From: Desulfobacterales bacterium
GTDB taxonomy: Bacteria; Desulfobacterota; Desulfobacteria; Desulfobacterales; UBA11574
Length of the DNA: 34,410 nucleotides
Assembly: GCA_012974475.1 (NCBI GenBank)
Contig: JAAXQD010000119.1
Span: forward strand, 1-34,410
Direction of reading: 5' to 3'
Shown: piece by piece, positions 7,721 through 15,628 of the stretch
Position numbering within the stretch: the first letter of the stretch is position 1
How the letters are laid out: each line of letters opens with the position of its first letter
The notes under the pieces: generated by a model
Told to the model about the DNA's origin: nothing
Databases searched by the model: none
What the model saw: only the letters and a program-made list of their open reading frames with translations
Translations under genes and position numbers: made by a program

Positions 7721-8800
7721 ATGGAGGACATAATTCAAAACAGCGATCTTTATCATAATATATGCGGGGGTAACAGAATCACCTCCAAAGAAGCTCTGGA
7801 TCTATTTTCCTGGGACATCATCGATCTGGGGAACGCCGGAGATATGAGAAGAAAACTGACATTCCCCAAAGAAAAGGTCGGATTCATCGTCGATCGGATT
7901 GTGAACTTTACCAATATTTGTGAGGCGGCCTGTGCTTTCTGCGCATTTCATTCCCGGGCAAATCTCATTCAATCTTATGAACTGACCATTGATGAAATTT
8001 GCCGGAAGGTTGAAGAACTGGTTGCTGTTGGAGGAACCCAGGTGATGCTTCAGGGCGGACTTCACCCCGATTACACACTGGATAAATACATCCACATGGT
8101 GACGTCCGTGAAAAAACGTTTCCCGGAAATCCACCTTCACTCCTTTTCTCCTGCGGAAATTGTGCATATTTCGCGGAAAAACTCGCTGTCGACAGATGAT
8201 GTCGTAAAAGCATTAAAAGAAGCCGGCCTCGATTCCGTACCGGGGGCATCAGATCTTTTGGTTGACAGAATCCGCGCCAAGGTGAGCCCGAAAAAAAACA
8301 CCGTGGATGAATGGCGGGAGGTCATACACTCGCTATGCAAAAATGAAATGAAGTCATCAGCGACCATGACCTACGGCATGGGAGAGACCCTTAAAGAGAA
8401 GATAGAACATCTTGAGGTCATCCGCGATGTTCAAGACCGAACCGGCGTTTTCCAGGCGTTTATTCCCTGGTCTTTTTCACCTCCAAGGACGCAAATGGCG
8501 GATCTCCTCCCGGCAACGGGTATGGATTATCTTAAAATCGTGGCCATCTCGAGGATATTCCTTGACAATATCACCCATATTCAGGCGGGATGGCTGACCG
8601 AAGGTTTGAAGCTTGCACAGATCGCCCTGACCATGGGGGCCAACGACATGGGCGGCGTGCTCATGGAAGAGGTTGTGGTAAAGGCTACAGGAATAACAAC
8701 CCGGACCCACCAAAAGGAGCTTGTCCATATCATTAAAAACGCCGGAAAGATTCCTGTTCAAAGGGATTCTGTATATCAGGCCCTAAGGAATTTCCGGTGA
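7721..8800 (+). CDS. mqnC: Cyclic dehypoxanthinyl futalosine synthase MqnC (radical SAM)
   Basis: The 359-aa product has the radical SAM motif CEAACAFCAF at residues 67-76 and MqnC-type blocks: VDRIVNFTNIC before the motif, MLQGGLHPDYTLDKYI, HLHSFSPAEIVHI, and FIPWSFSPPRTQM. MqnC closes the spiro ring of cyclic dehypoxanthine futalosine. Where MqnC and MqnE proteins normally read PGGGAEIL, this protein has PGASDLLVDRIR at about residues 173-184, so the glycine-rich/Glu block is changed; the rest of the protein is normal. It begins 2 bp after mqnA. Confidence 0.9.
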   Translation: MEDIIQNSDLYHNICGGNRITSKEALDLFSWDIIDLGNAGDMRRKLTFPKEKVGFIVDRIVNFTNICEAACAFCAFHSRANLIQSYELTIDEICRKVEELVAVGGTQVMLQGGLHPDYTLDKYIHMVTSVKKRFPEIHLHSFSPAEIVHISRKNSLSTDDVVKALKEAGLDSVPGASDLLVDRIRAKVSPKKNTVDEWREVIHSLCKNEMKSSATMTYGMGETLKEKIEHLEVIRDVQDRTGVFQAFIPWSFSPPRTQMADLLPATGMDYLKIVAISRIFLDNITHIQAGWLTEGLKLAQIALTMGANDMGGVLMEEVVVKATGITTRTHQKELVHIIKNAGKIPVQRDSVYQALRNFR

Positions 8801-8872
8801 ACATCAGCTTGGGTGGGCGTTTTATATCGAAGTATTGCATCTTCATTAACCGTTTAAATTCTGAATAGATTC

Positions 8873-8892
8873 CCACGGGCATACGCCCGTGG
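8873..8892. repeat. Perfect 8-bp hairpin between mqnC and mqnD
   Basis: CCACGGGC (8873-8880), loop ATAC, GCCCGTGG (8885-8892) make a GC-rich perfect stem in the 120-bp gap before mqnD. There is no T-run, so it is more like a REP-type or mRNA-stabilising hairpin than a terminator. It may lower or separate expression of the mqnD-mqnB pair. Confidence 0.5.
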
Positions 8893-8920
8893 TCCTCTGC
8901 CAATTTTGGAAAGAAGCATC

Positions 8921-9721
8921 ATGACAACACTCGATATTGCTTTTTCAACATGCCCCAATGATACCTTTATATTTCATGCAATGCTTCACGACGCTATCGA
9001 TACGGGAAATTTGCGCTTTATTCCCCATATGCACGACGTGGAAGATCTTAATAAAAAAGCTTTTTCTAAAACATTTGATGTTTCAAAGCTTTCCTTCTAT
9101 GCCTATCTTAAACTAAGACAAAACTACGAAATCCTTGATGCAGGATCGGCTCTGGGGTATGGATGTGGACCGCTTCTTGTGGGAAGGTCGGCTGATCTAT
9201 CCTTGCCCGAAGCAAAAATCGCCGTACCCGGTGAATATACAACCGCACATCTTCTGTTAAAACTATGGCGTCCTGAAATTCGCAACGTCGAAATAACCCG
9301 GTTTGACAACATCCTTGAAAAGGTACAAATCGGAAAATATGATGCCGGGCTGATCATTCACGAGGGCCGGTTCATCTATCCGGAATATGACTGTGTCGAG
9401 ATCGTCGATCTTGGCAAATGGTGGGAAAGTGAAACAGGGCTTCCGATCCCTTTGGGCTGTATCGCTGTCAGAAAAGATCGTCCAGCCATCGATCTGAAAA
9501 ATGATATTGAATCTGTGCTTCGGAATTCGGTGCAATATGCTTTGGAAAACAGACATGCGTCCAGGGAATTTGTAAAATTACATGCCCAGGAAATGGATGA
9601 TCGGGTCATTGACGGACATATCGACCTGTATGTCAATAATTTTACCGTATCACTTGGAGAAACCGGTGAAAAAGCGATACAAGCCCTTGAGGAGATGGCA
9701 CGGTGGAAAAAAATTTTGTAA
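8921..9721 (+). CDS. mqnD: 1,4-dihydroxy-6-naphthoate synthase MqnD
   Basis: The 266-aa product starts TTLDIAFSTCPNDTFIFHAM, the MqnD signature (S-x-CPNDTF), and continues with VSKLSFYAYLKLRQNYEIL, AVPGEYTTAHLLLKL and GLIIHEGRFIYP, all conserved in the family. MqnD splits cyclic dehypoxanthine futalosine to give 1,4-dihydroxy-6-naphthoate. ATG 8921 is preferred to TTG 8906 because GGAAAG lies 7 nt upstream. The gene overlaps mqnB by 19 bp. It is separated from mqnC by 120 bp containing a hairpin. Confidence 0.92.
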   Translation: MTTLDIAFSTCPNDTFIFHAMLHDAIDTGNLRFIPHMHDVEDLNKKAFSKTFDVSKLSFYAYLKLRQNYEILDAGSALGYGCGPLLVGRSADLSLPEAKIAVPGEYTTAHLLLKLWRPEIRNVEITRFDNILEKVQIGKYDAGLIIHEGRFIYPEYDCVEIVDLGKWWESETGLPIPLGCIAVRKDRPAIDLKNDIESVLRNSVQYALENRHASREFVKLHAQEMDDRVIDGHIDLYVNNFTVSLGETGEKAIQALEEMARWKKIL

Positions 9722-10374
9722 CTGCAATGGTCATGGCCACCCTGCTCGAAGCAAAACCGTTTGTTCAGGGAATGTCTTTGAAGGAAACCCGGAACACACC
9801 GTTTCGGCTATTTCAAAATGATGATGTTCTCTTGATAATTTCGGGCATCGGCAAAGCAAATGCAGCCATGGCAACCGCCTACTGCTGTCACAAGTATACG
9901 CCTGCCTGCATCTGCAATCTGGGTGCGGTGGGAGCAGCAGGCATTGGCCATTCTCTGGGTGAAATATTTCACATTGATGAAATTATCGAATACGACAGAC
10001 CTGAACTGAAATCGGGAACACCCCGTATTCATAAACCGGATACTATAGATGGGTTCCGGACCGCAAAACTCGCCACCAGCGACCGAGCGATTCTTGCTCC
10101 AGAAGAACGAAAAAAAATCTCCAAAAATGCCGACCTGATCGATATGGAAGGGGCCTCAGTGGTTCAGGCGTGCAGGAAGTTCCGGACAAAGTGCTTTATG
10201 TTTAAATTTGTCAGTGACACACCGGAGCATACAAGAAGTGAAAATATCGTTGAAAATATCAGAGGGTATCGCGCTTTTTTTTACGAGTATGTTTGGGATT
10301 CCGTGATGCCTTTTTTACATAGCAATTTTATTATTGAATCACAAAAGCACCTCGGCTTCCATCCGGCAGAGTGA
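9703..10374 (+). CDS. mqnB: Futalosine hydrolase MqnB
   Basis: The 223-aa product belongs to the nucleoside phosphorylase/MTA-SAH nucleosidase fold. LLIISGIGKANAAMATAYCC and CNLGAVGAAGIGHSLGEIF form the base- and glycine-rich regions; DLIDMEGASVVQACRKF carries the ribose-binding glutamate, and KFVSDTPEHT the catalytic aspartate. It removes the purine from futalosine to give dehypoxanthine futalosine. The start is GTG 9703 inside mqnD. A member of this family can also act on aminofutalosine, so the purine specificity is not certain from sequence. It is the last gene of the operon. Confidence 0.88.
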   Translation: MEKNFVTAMVMATLLEAKPFVQGMSLKETRNTPFRLFQNDDVLLIISGIGKANAAMATAYCCHKYTPACICNLGAVGAAGIGHSLGEIFHIDEIIEYDRPELKSGTPRIHKPDTIDGFRTAKLATSDRAILAPEERKKISKNADLIDMEGASVVQACRKFRTKCFMFKFVSDTPEHTRSENIVENIRGYRAFFYEYVWDSVMPFLHSNFIIESQKHLGFHPAE

Positions 10375-10419
10375 AGCAAGCGGTTACGCGCAACCCATCT
10401 TTTGGAATGAAAAACAGCC

Positions 10420-10707
10420 TTATTTACCACAGCATTTTTTATGCTTAATGCCGCTTCCGCACGGGCAGGGGTCATTGCGCCCGACTTTCTTTTCGGAGAC
10501 CTGTGGTTTTGGCGGATTCAATAATCTTTCTAAATCGGTAATATCTTCCGGTTTATCCGGTTCCAATCCGATTGTATATTGCCACCCGTTTTCTTCAAAG
10601 ATTGATGCGACTTCTTTCAATCTATCTTCTGTTTGTACACAAACAACAGCAGGGTTCTTTTCAGTACCCAATTTTCCCGTCTTTTTACCATTGAATATTT
10701 TTGCCAT
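10420..10707 (-). CDS. Small SEC-C motif (SWIM-like zinc) protein
   Basis: The 95-aa product ends with GRNDPCPCGSGIKHKKCCGK, a canonical SEC-C zinc-binding motif like that at the SecA C-terminus. The N-terminal part (KNPAVVCVQTEDRLKEVASI, then FEENGWQYTIGLEPDKPEDI) matches the PBPRA1643-type family of small SEC-C proteins of unknown role. GGTGA lies about 5 nt before the ATG on the minus strand. A TATAAT (plus-strand ATTATA, 10728-10733) lies just upstream as a possible -10 element, without a good -35. It is convergent with mqnB. Probable function: zinc-dependent binding to protein or nucleic acid; not known. Confidence 0.85.
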   Translation of the reverse strand: MAKIFNGKKTGKLGTEKNPAVVCVQTEDRLKEVASIFEENGWQYTIGLEPDKPEDITDLERLLNPPKPQVSEKKVGRNDPCPCGSGIKHKKCCGK

Positions 10708-10969
10708 TTTTTCACCGATAAATAAATATTATAGGATTCATCTGCCGCCTAACGAAGAGCGTTTATCCATTATCCCATAAAACCTTAAACTTGGAAATAT
10801 AAAAAATCAAGCTGTTAAAGCGGATGATCTCGTAAAAAGTGCAGACTTAATCTCTTCATGGAATCGACAGGGTCAATCATTTCCTGCCCAAGCATTGAAA
10901 TTATCAATTTTACATATCGTCTATCCTTATACTATATATCTCCCATTTAAAATCTGAAGTTTCCTGCAG

Positions 10970-11027
10970 CCCCGTGAAACTGGATTTACGCCCAGTTAAA
11001 CCGAAAAGACAGATTGTTTTCACGGGG
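10970..11027. repeat. Long composite hairpin in the 10708-11168 intergenic region
   Basis: CCCCGTGAAA (10970-10979) and TTTCACGGGG (11018-11027) form a perfect 10-bp inverted repeat. Within it ACTGG (10979-10983) and CCAGT (10992-10996) form a second small stem. No T-run follows. The rest of the 460-bp AT-rich gap (10708-11168) has no convincing ORF, tRNA or promoter pair that I can support. The function could be an RNA structure or a mobile REP-like hairpin. Confidence 0.5.
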
Positions 11028-11168
11028 TAAACTTCGCGTCAATACGCTTGCGGGGTATGCCATCGCTGTTGCAGTTCATGTCAGTGTGAAATGTAACCGC
11101 TTAACATTTCAAGGGCATTTTGGCTTCATCGGGGTGTAAAATCCAACCTGAATCTGGAAAATTTGGAA

Positions 11169-11708
11169 ATGATACATTCAACAATGAGTGAAGCAGGCGG
11201 AACGTTCGCCGGCCGAAAAAATGAAGGGCTTGCCGCCCTGAAAAATTTCTTTTCATCTATCTTTATCTATCGATCATTTCGTATCTTGCTGAGTGCCATT
11301 TTTTTATGGTCCGGGATTTCCAAGCTGATGGACCCTAATTATTTTGCTCTTATAATAGATGGTTATGGTTTGTTAACCGATCCATTGACCATGCCGGCGG
11401 CCATAGTCTTCTCCATAATAGAAGTTCTCGCGGGACTGGGACTCTTGGTCGATATCCGTGGATCTCTGGCTGTCGTCACCGGACTGTTGGCGTCATTTAT
11501 GGTGATTTTGAGTTATGGTATCTGGCTGGGACTCGATGTCGATTGCGGGTGTTTTGCTCCCGAAGATCCGGAATCCGAGGCCTTTCGTGGGTTGCGATCG
11601 GCCCTTTTACAGGACATTGCCATGATGTTGGTTATCTTTCACCTTTATTTTTGGCGTTATCGCCAAAGCATGGCACCCAAACCGTTAACAAATCTTTTTA
11701 GAAGCTAA
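11169..11708 (+). CDS. MauE/DoxX-family redox-associated membrane protein
   Basis: The 179-aa product has four predicted membrane segments, typical of the MauE/DoxX fold. FLWSGISKLMDPNYFALII at about residues 45-63 is the conserved first helix and loop, and GLDVDCGCFAPEDPE places a Cys-Gly-Cys pair (C126, C128) near a membrane edge. MauE proteins assist disulfide or thiol chemistry on the outer face of the inner membrane. The start could be ATG 11169 or ATG 11184. An exported rhodanese follows after 17 bp, so the two are probably co-transcribed and may act on the same periplasmic thiol or persulfide. Confidence 0.75.
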   Translation: MIHSTMSEAGGTFAGRKNEGLAALKNFFSSIFIYRSFRILLSAIFLWSGISKLMDPNYFALIIDGYGLLTDPLTMPAAIVFSIIEVLAGLGLLVDIRGSLAVVTGLLASFMVILSYGIWLGLDVDCGCFAPEDPESEAFRGLRSALLQDIAMMLVIFHLYFWRYRQSMAPKPLTNLFRS

Positions 11709-11725
11709 AAAAAGAAGGCGGCGTG

Positions 11726-12259
11726 ATGATTCGAATGGGAAAACTTATTTTCGGTTTTATGGCCGTCGGACTCTTTCTGATGCAACCGGCAAATCCGGCA
11801 TTCGCCAAAAACAAATTTGAAAAAGAGGTCGTAAAAGAGCAGGAAGCCGTCAAGTTGGTCCGTGAAGTTCAGCAGGGCGGTTACGACGTGATCACAGCCA
11901 AGGAGCTTAAAGGCCTGATCGATTCCGGCAAGGATATTCTTATTATCGACACCATGCCCTATGATGCCAGTTATAAAAAAACGCATGTCCCTGGTGCAAA
12001 GCAGTTTTTGTTTCCCATTCCCGAGATGAAAACGTGGGATACCAAAGAGACGGATGGCAAAACCCTTGACGATTTCAAGGCGCTGCTCGGTCCCGACATG
12101 TCAAAAACCATCGTCATCTACTGCGGATTCGTCAAATGTACCCGAAGCCACAATGGGGCCATGTGGGCCCAGAAGCTGGGCTACAAAAATGTTTTCCGAT
12201 TTCCCGGGGGAATTTTTGCCTGGAAAGGTGCCAAATACCCCATAGAAAAAGTAAAATAA
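11726..12259 (+). CDS. Exported single-domain rhodanese-like protein
   Basis: The 177-aa product has a signal peptide (a basic start, hydrophobic LIFGFMAVGLFLM, and a likely cut after NPAFA at about residue 27). The rhodanese domain shows ITAKELKGLIDSGKDILIID, HVPGAKQFLF and the active-site loop YCGFVKCTRS, with the catalytic cysteine C133 and a second cysteine C138. Such proteins carry persulfide sulfur. AGAAGG lies 7 nt before ATG 11726; a GTG one codon earlier is less likely. It follows the MauE-like gene and lies upstream of selD with a decayed ORF between. Confidence 0.85.
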   Translation: MIRMGKLIFGFMAVGLFLMQPANPAFAKNKFEKEVVKEQEAVKLVREVQQGGYDVITAKELKGLIDSGKDILIIDTMPYDASYKKTHVPGAKQFLFPIPEMKTWDTKETDGKTLDDFKALLGPDMSKTIVIYCGFVKCTRSHNGAMWAQKLGYKNVFRFPGGIFAWKGAKYPIEKVK

Positions 12260-12320
12260 GGATTCAAAATGGGTTTAGGACACACACCTCCAACCCGTGA
12301 TATTTCAAGTTCGGGGTAAT

Positions 12321-12522
12321 ATGTCTTTAAAAATTTATTATGATACGACCGAACCCAAAAAATTTCCGTTTGGACCGCAGGGTGGAAGCACTGATTAAGA
12401 AAATCCGGCAATTGCCCGACACGCTTCAATCCTAAGCGACTGTTTTATATTTTACCGATGGAATACCCTACACCACTTTGATGAAATATCTTGACCTTAG
12501 CATTAAAGTAGAAGAAGAATAG
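12321..12522 (+). pseudogene. Decayed small ORF with a frameshift and a nonsense codon
   Basis: From ATG 12321 (GGGG at about 12313-12316) the frame reads MSLKIYYDTTEPKK and then loses sense. In the next frame, entered at the A6 run 12356-12361, it continues FRLDRRVEALIKKIRQLP then DTLQS, meets TAA 12433-12435, and continues ATVLYFTDGIPYTTLMKYL then DLSIKVEEE to TAG 12520-12522. The protein-like composition across both breaks suggests a gene of about 65 codons broken by one extra A and a stop. I do not recognise the family. Sequencing error in the homopolymer would explain only the frameshift. Confidence 0.4.
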
Positions 12523-12556
12523 CATACAACAATTCCAACCATGGAGCATTCATACA

Positions 12557-13615
12557 GTGAAACTGAACCTTTTCAAAAAGCCGACCCTGCTAAGTCTGTC
12601 AAAAACGTGCGGTTGAGCCGCAAAAATCGACCCGGTCGGGCTCGGAAATTTGTTGGCAGGTCTACCCAAAAACGAAGATCCCAACTTGTTGGTGGGCTAT
12701 GAAACCAGTGATGATGCCGGCATTTATCGATTGACCGACGACCTCGCCGTCATTATGACTGCCGATTATATTACGCCACCGGTAAACGATCCGTATGTAT
12801 TCGGCCAGATTGCGGCCGCCAACGCCATCAGCGATGTTTATGCCATGGGCGGTCGTCCTATCGCCTGCCTTAATCTGGTCAGTTTTCCCGCTAAGAAGCT
12901 GCCTTTTGATGTCCTGCACCAAATCGTCGCCGGCGCTTTAAGCAAGATTACCGAAGCAGGAGCGGTGCTGGCAGGGGGGCATTCCATCGAAGACGAAGAA
13001 CCCAAATTCGGGTTGGCGGTGACCGGCGTCGTACATCCCGACAAGTTCTGGACCAACCGGGGCGCCCGGCCAGGAGATGTGTTGATTCTCACCAAACCCA
13101 TCGGAAGCGGCGTACTGTTTAATGCCAATTTGAAACAATGGGTCTCCAAGAAGGCCATGGATGCCTGTGTGGCAGCCATTTCAACCCTCAACCGAACCGC
13201 TGCTGAGGTCATGGCGGGTTTCGACATACATGCCGCAACCGATGTAACCGGATTCGGACTGTCCGGACACGGCTTTGAAATGGCCAAAGCTTCTGAAGTC
13301 TGTTTGGAAATCGAAGTTTCCCGTTTGCCGATCATGGACGAGGCACTGGCGGTCTATAAAAAAGGGATGAGAACCAGCGTAAATGCTGACAACAGAAAGA
13401 TGGTGGAAAAATATATGCGGTTTGAGGCCGATCTCCCCATCTGGCACCAAGAGATTGTATTTGACCCGCAAACCAGCGGCGGCCTTTTAGTGGCGCTATC
13501 CGAAGCCCAGGGAGAAGACCTCATCAACGCCTTAGGCGCAGCAGGCGTGGCCGCGGCAAAAATCATCGGTCGCATTCGTGAAGTGAAAGCGGCGACGTAT
13601 CTGGTATTTAAGTAA
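12557..13615 (+). CDS. selD: Selenophosphate synthetase SelD, itself a selenoprotein
   Basis: Reading from GTG 12557 (GGAG 10 nt upstream) the 352-aa product has SKTCGUAAKIDPVGLGNLL at residues 15-33, where U20 is encoded by UGA 12614-12616; SelD proteins have Cys or Sec here, and K23 is the catalytic lysine. LAGLPKNEDPNLLVGYETS, DVYAMGGRPI, GGHSIEDEEPKFGLAVTG and FDPQTSGGLL follow as in the family. The enzyme makes selenophosphate from selenide and ATP for Sec-tRNA synthesis. A start at TTG 12650 would discard the active site and is wrong. It is read after a decayed ORF and before convergent genes. Confidence 0.92.
12615..12643 (+). promoter_or_regulatory. Candidate bacterial SECIS hairpin in selD
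   Basis: Eleven nucleotides after UGA 12614-12616 a small hairpin starts: CGAC (12628-12631), loop CCG, GTCG (12635-12638). GAGCC (12615-12619) can pair outside it with GGCTC (12639-12643), leaving an internal loop GCAAAAAT on the 5' side. The 11-nt spacing equals that of the upper stem-loop of known bacterial SECIS elements that bind SelB. The upper stem is short. Confidence 0.55.
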
Positions 13616-13625
13616 AGAATCCGGT

Positions 13626-14036
13626 CTAAAGACCCTCTACTTTCTCGGCGATAATCTTGGGCAAAGGTATCGCCTTCCAGGTATGATCGATGGCCACAAA
13701 GGTAACACTCCCTTCCGCCAGCAAGCGAGTTTCTGGAGGTCGATAAAAATGGAACTGAAAAATGATGGCTTTTTCCCGGATCTCTTTGATGGAGGTATGC
13801 ATCTCTAGCAAATCCCCATAATAGGCCGGGGCTAAAAAATGGCAGTCGGCAGCCACTTTGGGCATACCGAATTTTTCTTCCTTGTTTCGAAAAAAAGTGC
13901 CGGGGTTTATGCCGATATGACGCAGGAATTCTTCAATGCCCTGATGAAAATATCTGAAATAGGCGACGAAGTAAACAACACCATAGGGATCGGTATCACC
14001 AAAACGAACCTGAACTTGGGTTTTATGAACGAGCAT
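13626..14036 (-). CDS. 4HBT-type (YbgC/FadM-like) acyl-CoA thioesterase
   Basis: The 136-aa hotdog-fold product has VQVRFGDTDPYGVVYFVAYF at residues 8-27, including the catalytic Asp and the D-x-x-G-V-x-Y/H-x-x-x-Y pattern of 4-hydroxybenzoyl-CoA thioesterase relatives. YYGDLLEMHTSIKEI and FHFYRP follow as in the family. It hydrolyses an acyl-CoA; the substrate is unknown. GGAGG lies 6 nt before ATG on the minus strand. It is convergent with selD, with 10 bp between stops. Confidence 0.85.
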   Translation of the reverse strand: MLVHKTQVQVRFGDTDPYGVVYFVAYFRYFHQGIEEFLRHIGINPGTFFRNKEEKFGMPKVAADCHFLAPAYYGDLLEMHTSIKEIREKAIIFQFHFYRPPETRLLAEGSVTFVAIDHTWKAIPLPKIIAEKVEGL

Positions 14037-14159
14037 TTTTCCCTCCTGTAGATTACAACATAACTATTTTCTTGAAAAATTTATGCGTTGTGTTTAGAAG
14101 TTTGCAAAGGATTCAAATTTCCAAACGATTGTGGTTATAAATACAACAAAGAGGTCATG

Positions 14160-15056
14160 ATGCGATTTTTCAAACATTCTATTCTGGTCTGCCTGCTTGT
14201 CTTTATGTACATAAACCCGCCGGCCCGGGCGGCTGGAGATATCGGGGTAGAGCTGGTTCGCCTGAAAACCACCGATGGAATACCGCTAACCGGTGTGATG
14301 CGAACGCCCCATAAGGCCCAAAAAAATGCCGGGGTGGTCATGATTCACGGCTACAGCGGCAATTTTTATTCGGGCATCATGAGCTTTCTCCCGAAAGCAC
14401 TTGCAGATCGAGGGTTTACCACCCTTGCCCTCAATATGCGTGATCATGACCGGGGTCCCAAAAAGAACCGTTTTGAAGACAACCGCCATGACATTGCAGC
14501 GGCAGTCCATAAAATGGCACAACTTGGATATAACTCCATCTTTCTCTACGGTCACAGCATGGGAACCAACCGGGTCTTATACTATCTGGCGAAAACCGGA
14601 GATTCCAGGATTAAAGGCGTGCTTTTAACCGGTCCTCCGGGCAATCTGTTCGAGTGGAATATTCATATATTCGGTATCGAAACTGCAACCCGCGTTCTCC
14701 GCCAGGCACAAGATCTGGTGGCCAATGGAAAAGGAGGCCAATGGATGCTCATCGATCTCGGCCCTTTGGGGAAGGCGCTTTACACCGCCGAGCACGTTGT
14801 GAGCCTTAGAGGACCGAATACAGTCTCTGATCCATACTGGAACATCGCCCGAATTTCCAAACCGGCTTTCATTGTTCACGGCCTTGCTGACCGACTGGCC
14901 AATCCTGACATTGCTGACCGGCTCCGAAGCAGCGGAACGTCCGCCTCCGAGGTGACGGTGCTCAAAATACCCGACGCCAATCACCGTTTCAGCAATCACC
15001 AAGAAACGCTTGCGAACGTTCTATCCCGGTGGATGATTGAGCAGATCAATCCTTAA
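14160..15056 (+). CDS. Exported alpha/beta hydrolase
   Basis: The 298-aa product has a signal peptide (FFKHSILVCLLVFMYI, cut after ARA at about residue 24) and a serine hydrolase fold. The oxyanion region is MIHGYSGNFYSG; the nucleophile is S133 in FLYGHSMGTNR; FIVHGLADRLANPD carries the Asp and PDANHRFSNH the His. The substrate is unknown; esterase or peptidase are both possible. ATG 14160 is chosen because GAGG lies 5 nt before it, while ATG 14157 would be too close. Its stop overlaps that of the VOC gene on the other strand. Confidence 0.85.
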   Translation: MRFFKHSILVCLLVFMYINPPARAAGDIGVELVRLKTTDGIPLTGVMRTPHKAQKNAGVVMIHGYSGNFYSGIMSFLPKALADRGFTTLALNMRDHDRGPKKNRFEDNRHDIAAAVHKMAQLGYNSIFLYGHSMGTNRVLYYLAKTGDSRIKGVLLTGPPGNLFEWNIHIFGIETATRVLRQAQDLVANGKGGQWMLIDLGPLGKALYTAEHVVSLRGPNTVSDPYWNIARISKPAFIVHGLADRLANPDIADRLRSSGTSASEVTVLKIPDANHRFSNHQETLANVLSRWMIEQINP

Positions 15057-15628
15057 TATAATTGTTCTAATTCATGGATAAGTCTTTTAATTTCTTTTTT
15101 TGTCAATTTAAGTTTAACTTTTCCTCCGCCGGGATGGGCAAGACTTAACGTACAGCCATCTCTATGTTCATCCACCCCCCATTTTTGTCCTTTGGGAAAT
15201 ACAGCGGATTTGTCCAGCCAGTCGTCCGGGTCAAATTCTGCAATCTGGATGAGAACGCCGAAGGCATCTTTGGGATGAATAAAGATCTCCTTCCAGAAAT
15301 CGGCATATTCATTATACCCGAAATAAGGAATATTATGATCCTCCAGCTTCTGCATGGCTTTTTGGATATCCGGGGCCTGCAGGGAAATATGGTGAAGGCC
15401 GCCGTTTTTATTTTTTTTAAAAAAATTGGACAGAAAACTTTCCTCCCCGGTAGAACTTATCAACTCGAGACGAGAGAGGTCTCCAAATGAAAAAATTTGC
15501 CAATGATATTTCAATTTATGGTTTTTATCGCCCGCGCCGGGGATCGCCCCGAGTATATCTTCAAAAAAATGGCGTGCTTTTGCATAATCATTCGCGGCGA
15601 TTGAGATATGGTCGATCCTTGAAATCAT
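15053..15628 (-). CDS. VOC-superfamily (glyoxalase/epimerase-like) protein
   Basis: The 191-aa product has two VOC half-modules: IDHISIAANDYAKARHFFED at residues 5-24 and GGLHHISLQAPDIQKAMQKL at about 76-95. The order H (IDHIS), E (RLELIS), H (LHHIS) resembles metal ligands of methylmalonyl-CoA epimerase, but the last position is Q (GVLIQI) instead of E. A C-terminal tail of about 55 residues beyond the usual VOC domain is rich in Lys. It begins immediately after the inositol-phosphatase-like gene (TAAATG), so the two are co-translated. The exact substrate is unknown. Confidence 0.75.
   Translation of the reverse strand: MISRIDHISIAANDYAKARHFFEDILGAIPGAGDKNHKLKYHWQIFSFGDLSRLELISSTGEESFLSNFFKKNKNGGLHHISLQAPDIQKAMQKLEDHNIPYFGYNEYADFWKEIFIHPKDAFGVLIQIAEFDPDDWLDKSAVFPKGQKWGVDEHRDGCTLSLAHPGGGKVKLKLTKKEIKRLIHELEQLY

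Noticed and set aside
10334..10780. 148-aa plus-strand ORF
   Set aside because: It is antisense to the well-supported SEC-C gene and overlaps the end of mqnB.
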